Assembly (NCBI GenBank): GCA_033782935.1
Contig: JAWQEG010000410.1
Location: 1-64,000, forward strand
Reading direction: 5' to 3'
Origin: Petrolisthes cinctipes
Lineage: Eukaryota; Arthropoda; Malacostraca; Decapoda; Porcellanidae
Length of the DNA stretch: 64,000 nt
A program made the translations under genes and the position numbers. This document shows positions 63,657 to 64,000 of this stretch, piece after piece (position 1 is the first letter of the stretch; each line of letters opens with the position of its first letter). The notes beneath the pieces were generated by a model. The model searched no databases. It was not told the DNA's origin and saw only the letters and a program-made list of their open reading frames with translations.

Positions 63657-64000
63657 CAAAACACCCGAAAATTCGATATTTTTGGGTTCCCGAAGCGATC
63701 TGTACATGCCTACTCCGTGTTAGAGTATTTTCAAAATACAGGCCCAAAACATGCTCAAAATCGATATTTTTGGTGCAAAAAGTCGATATGTGCATGCATC
63801 TTCTGTATCCGTCTATATCCCAAATTCTGGTTCAAAACACTCGAAAATTCGATAATTTTGGGTCCCAGAAGCGATCTGTACATGCCTACTCCTTGCTAGA
63901 ATTTTCACAAGATACAGACCCAAAACATGCTCAAAATCGATATTTTAGGTGCAAAAAGTCGATATGTGCATGCATCCTATGTACCCGGTTATATCCCAAT

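Larger units (their letters stand above)
5424..64000 (+). repeat. 176-bp satellite array, main block (about 333 monomers, open at right end)
   Basis: Continuous head-to-tail array of an approximately 176-bp monomer to the last base of the window, all in one orientation. Consensus landmarks, numbered from AAAATCGATATTTT: TCGATAT at 5, 27 and 93; GTGCATGCATC at 34; CTGTACCCG near 47; CAAATTCAGG near 65; GGGTCCCAGAAGCGATC near 104; CTGTACATGCCTACTC near 120; TACAGGCCCAAAACATGC near 157. Individual monomers run about 174-177 bp because of small indels such as ACTCCG for ACACCCG. GC of the consensus is about 40%. There is no inversion and no foreign sequence. The periodic open frames are not genes: 176 is 2 modulo 3, so frames rotate every monomer, and there is no conserved start or single frame. 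Confidence 0.98.

Noticed and set aside
5424..64000. Possible secreted or cysteine-rich tandem-repeat protein family (phrases such as RYVHASSVPVYISNSG)
   Set aside because: The same DNA gives comparable open frames in all three plus frames and some minus frames. Indels between monomers are not multiples of three, which is not compatible with selection on a protein.
5424..64000. CRISPR-like array
   Set aside because: There are no short direct repeats separated by unique spacers. The whole 176-bp unit repeats continuously, and the host signals (SINE, microsatellites, mariner relic) are eukaryotic.
5424..64000. Definite centromere call
   Set aside because: Period, dyads, curvature and a partial CENP-B-like word are suggestive only. 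Pericentromeric or subtelomeric heterochromatin would look the same in sequence.

Overview
The window is almost entirely satellite DNA from a eukaryote, most likely an invertebrate animal. An arthropod is plausible, but this rests only on a Tc1/mariner-type transposase relic, a tRNA-derived SINE and dinucleotide microsatellites, so the organism call is weak. I found no intact protein-coding gene, rRNA or functional tRNA gene. The many open frames of 60 to 220 codons are by-products of the satellite: its 176-bp period is not a multiple of three, so the same few peptide phrases recur in shifted frames.

Layout. Positions 1-1800 are non-satellite flank holding a frameshifted Tc1/mariner-like transposase 3' fragment (minus strand, 254-582), an (AG)n tract (1097-1181) and a (CA)9 tract (1725-1742). 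The satellite starts abruptly near 1801, in mid-monomer, and runs in one orientation to the end of the window, which lies inside the array. It is broken once, at 4987-5423, by a minus-strand tRNA-derived SINE with a 20-base poly(A) tail. The array holds about 351 monomers (about 18 before the SINE and about 333 after).

Array structure. The monomer is close to 176 bp (roughly 174-177), with a consensus GC near 40%. Aligned to itself by hand, it is an ancient dimer: two 88-bp halves are about 67-70% identical without gaps. Monomers fall into linked variant classes. These are arranged in a patchwork of higher-order repeats whose offsets are nearly whole numbers of monomers: 7 (1231, 1229), 9 (1582), 10 (1761), 21 (3695), 24/25 (4222/4397), 31 (5448) and 69 (12,139 bp). 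The left edge (1801 to about 6570) is more diverged and holds the only transposon insertion. The interior contains kilobase blocks that look about 99.5-100% identical. This is the classic picture of unequal exchange and segmental amplification homogenising the core while the edge decays.

There is no gene network to describe. Any biological role would be structural, for example centromeric or heterochromatic. Sequence hints are a CENP-B-box-like motif (7 of 9 core bases), A/T tracts phased at about 10-11 bp, short dyads and a near-nucleosomal period. None of these proves a centromere function.
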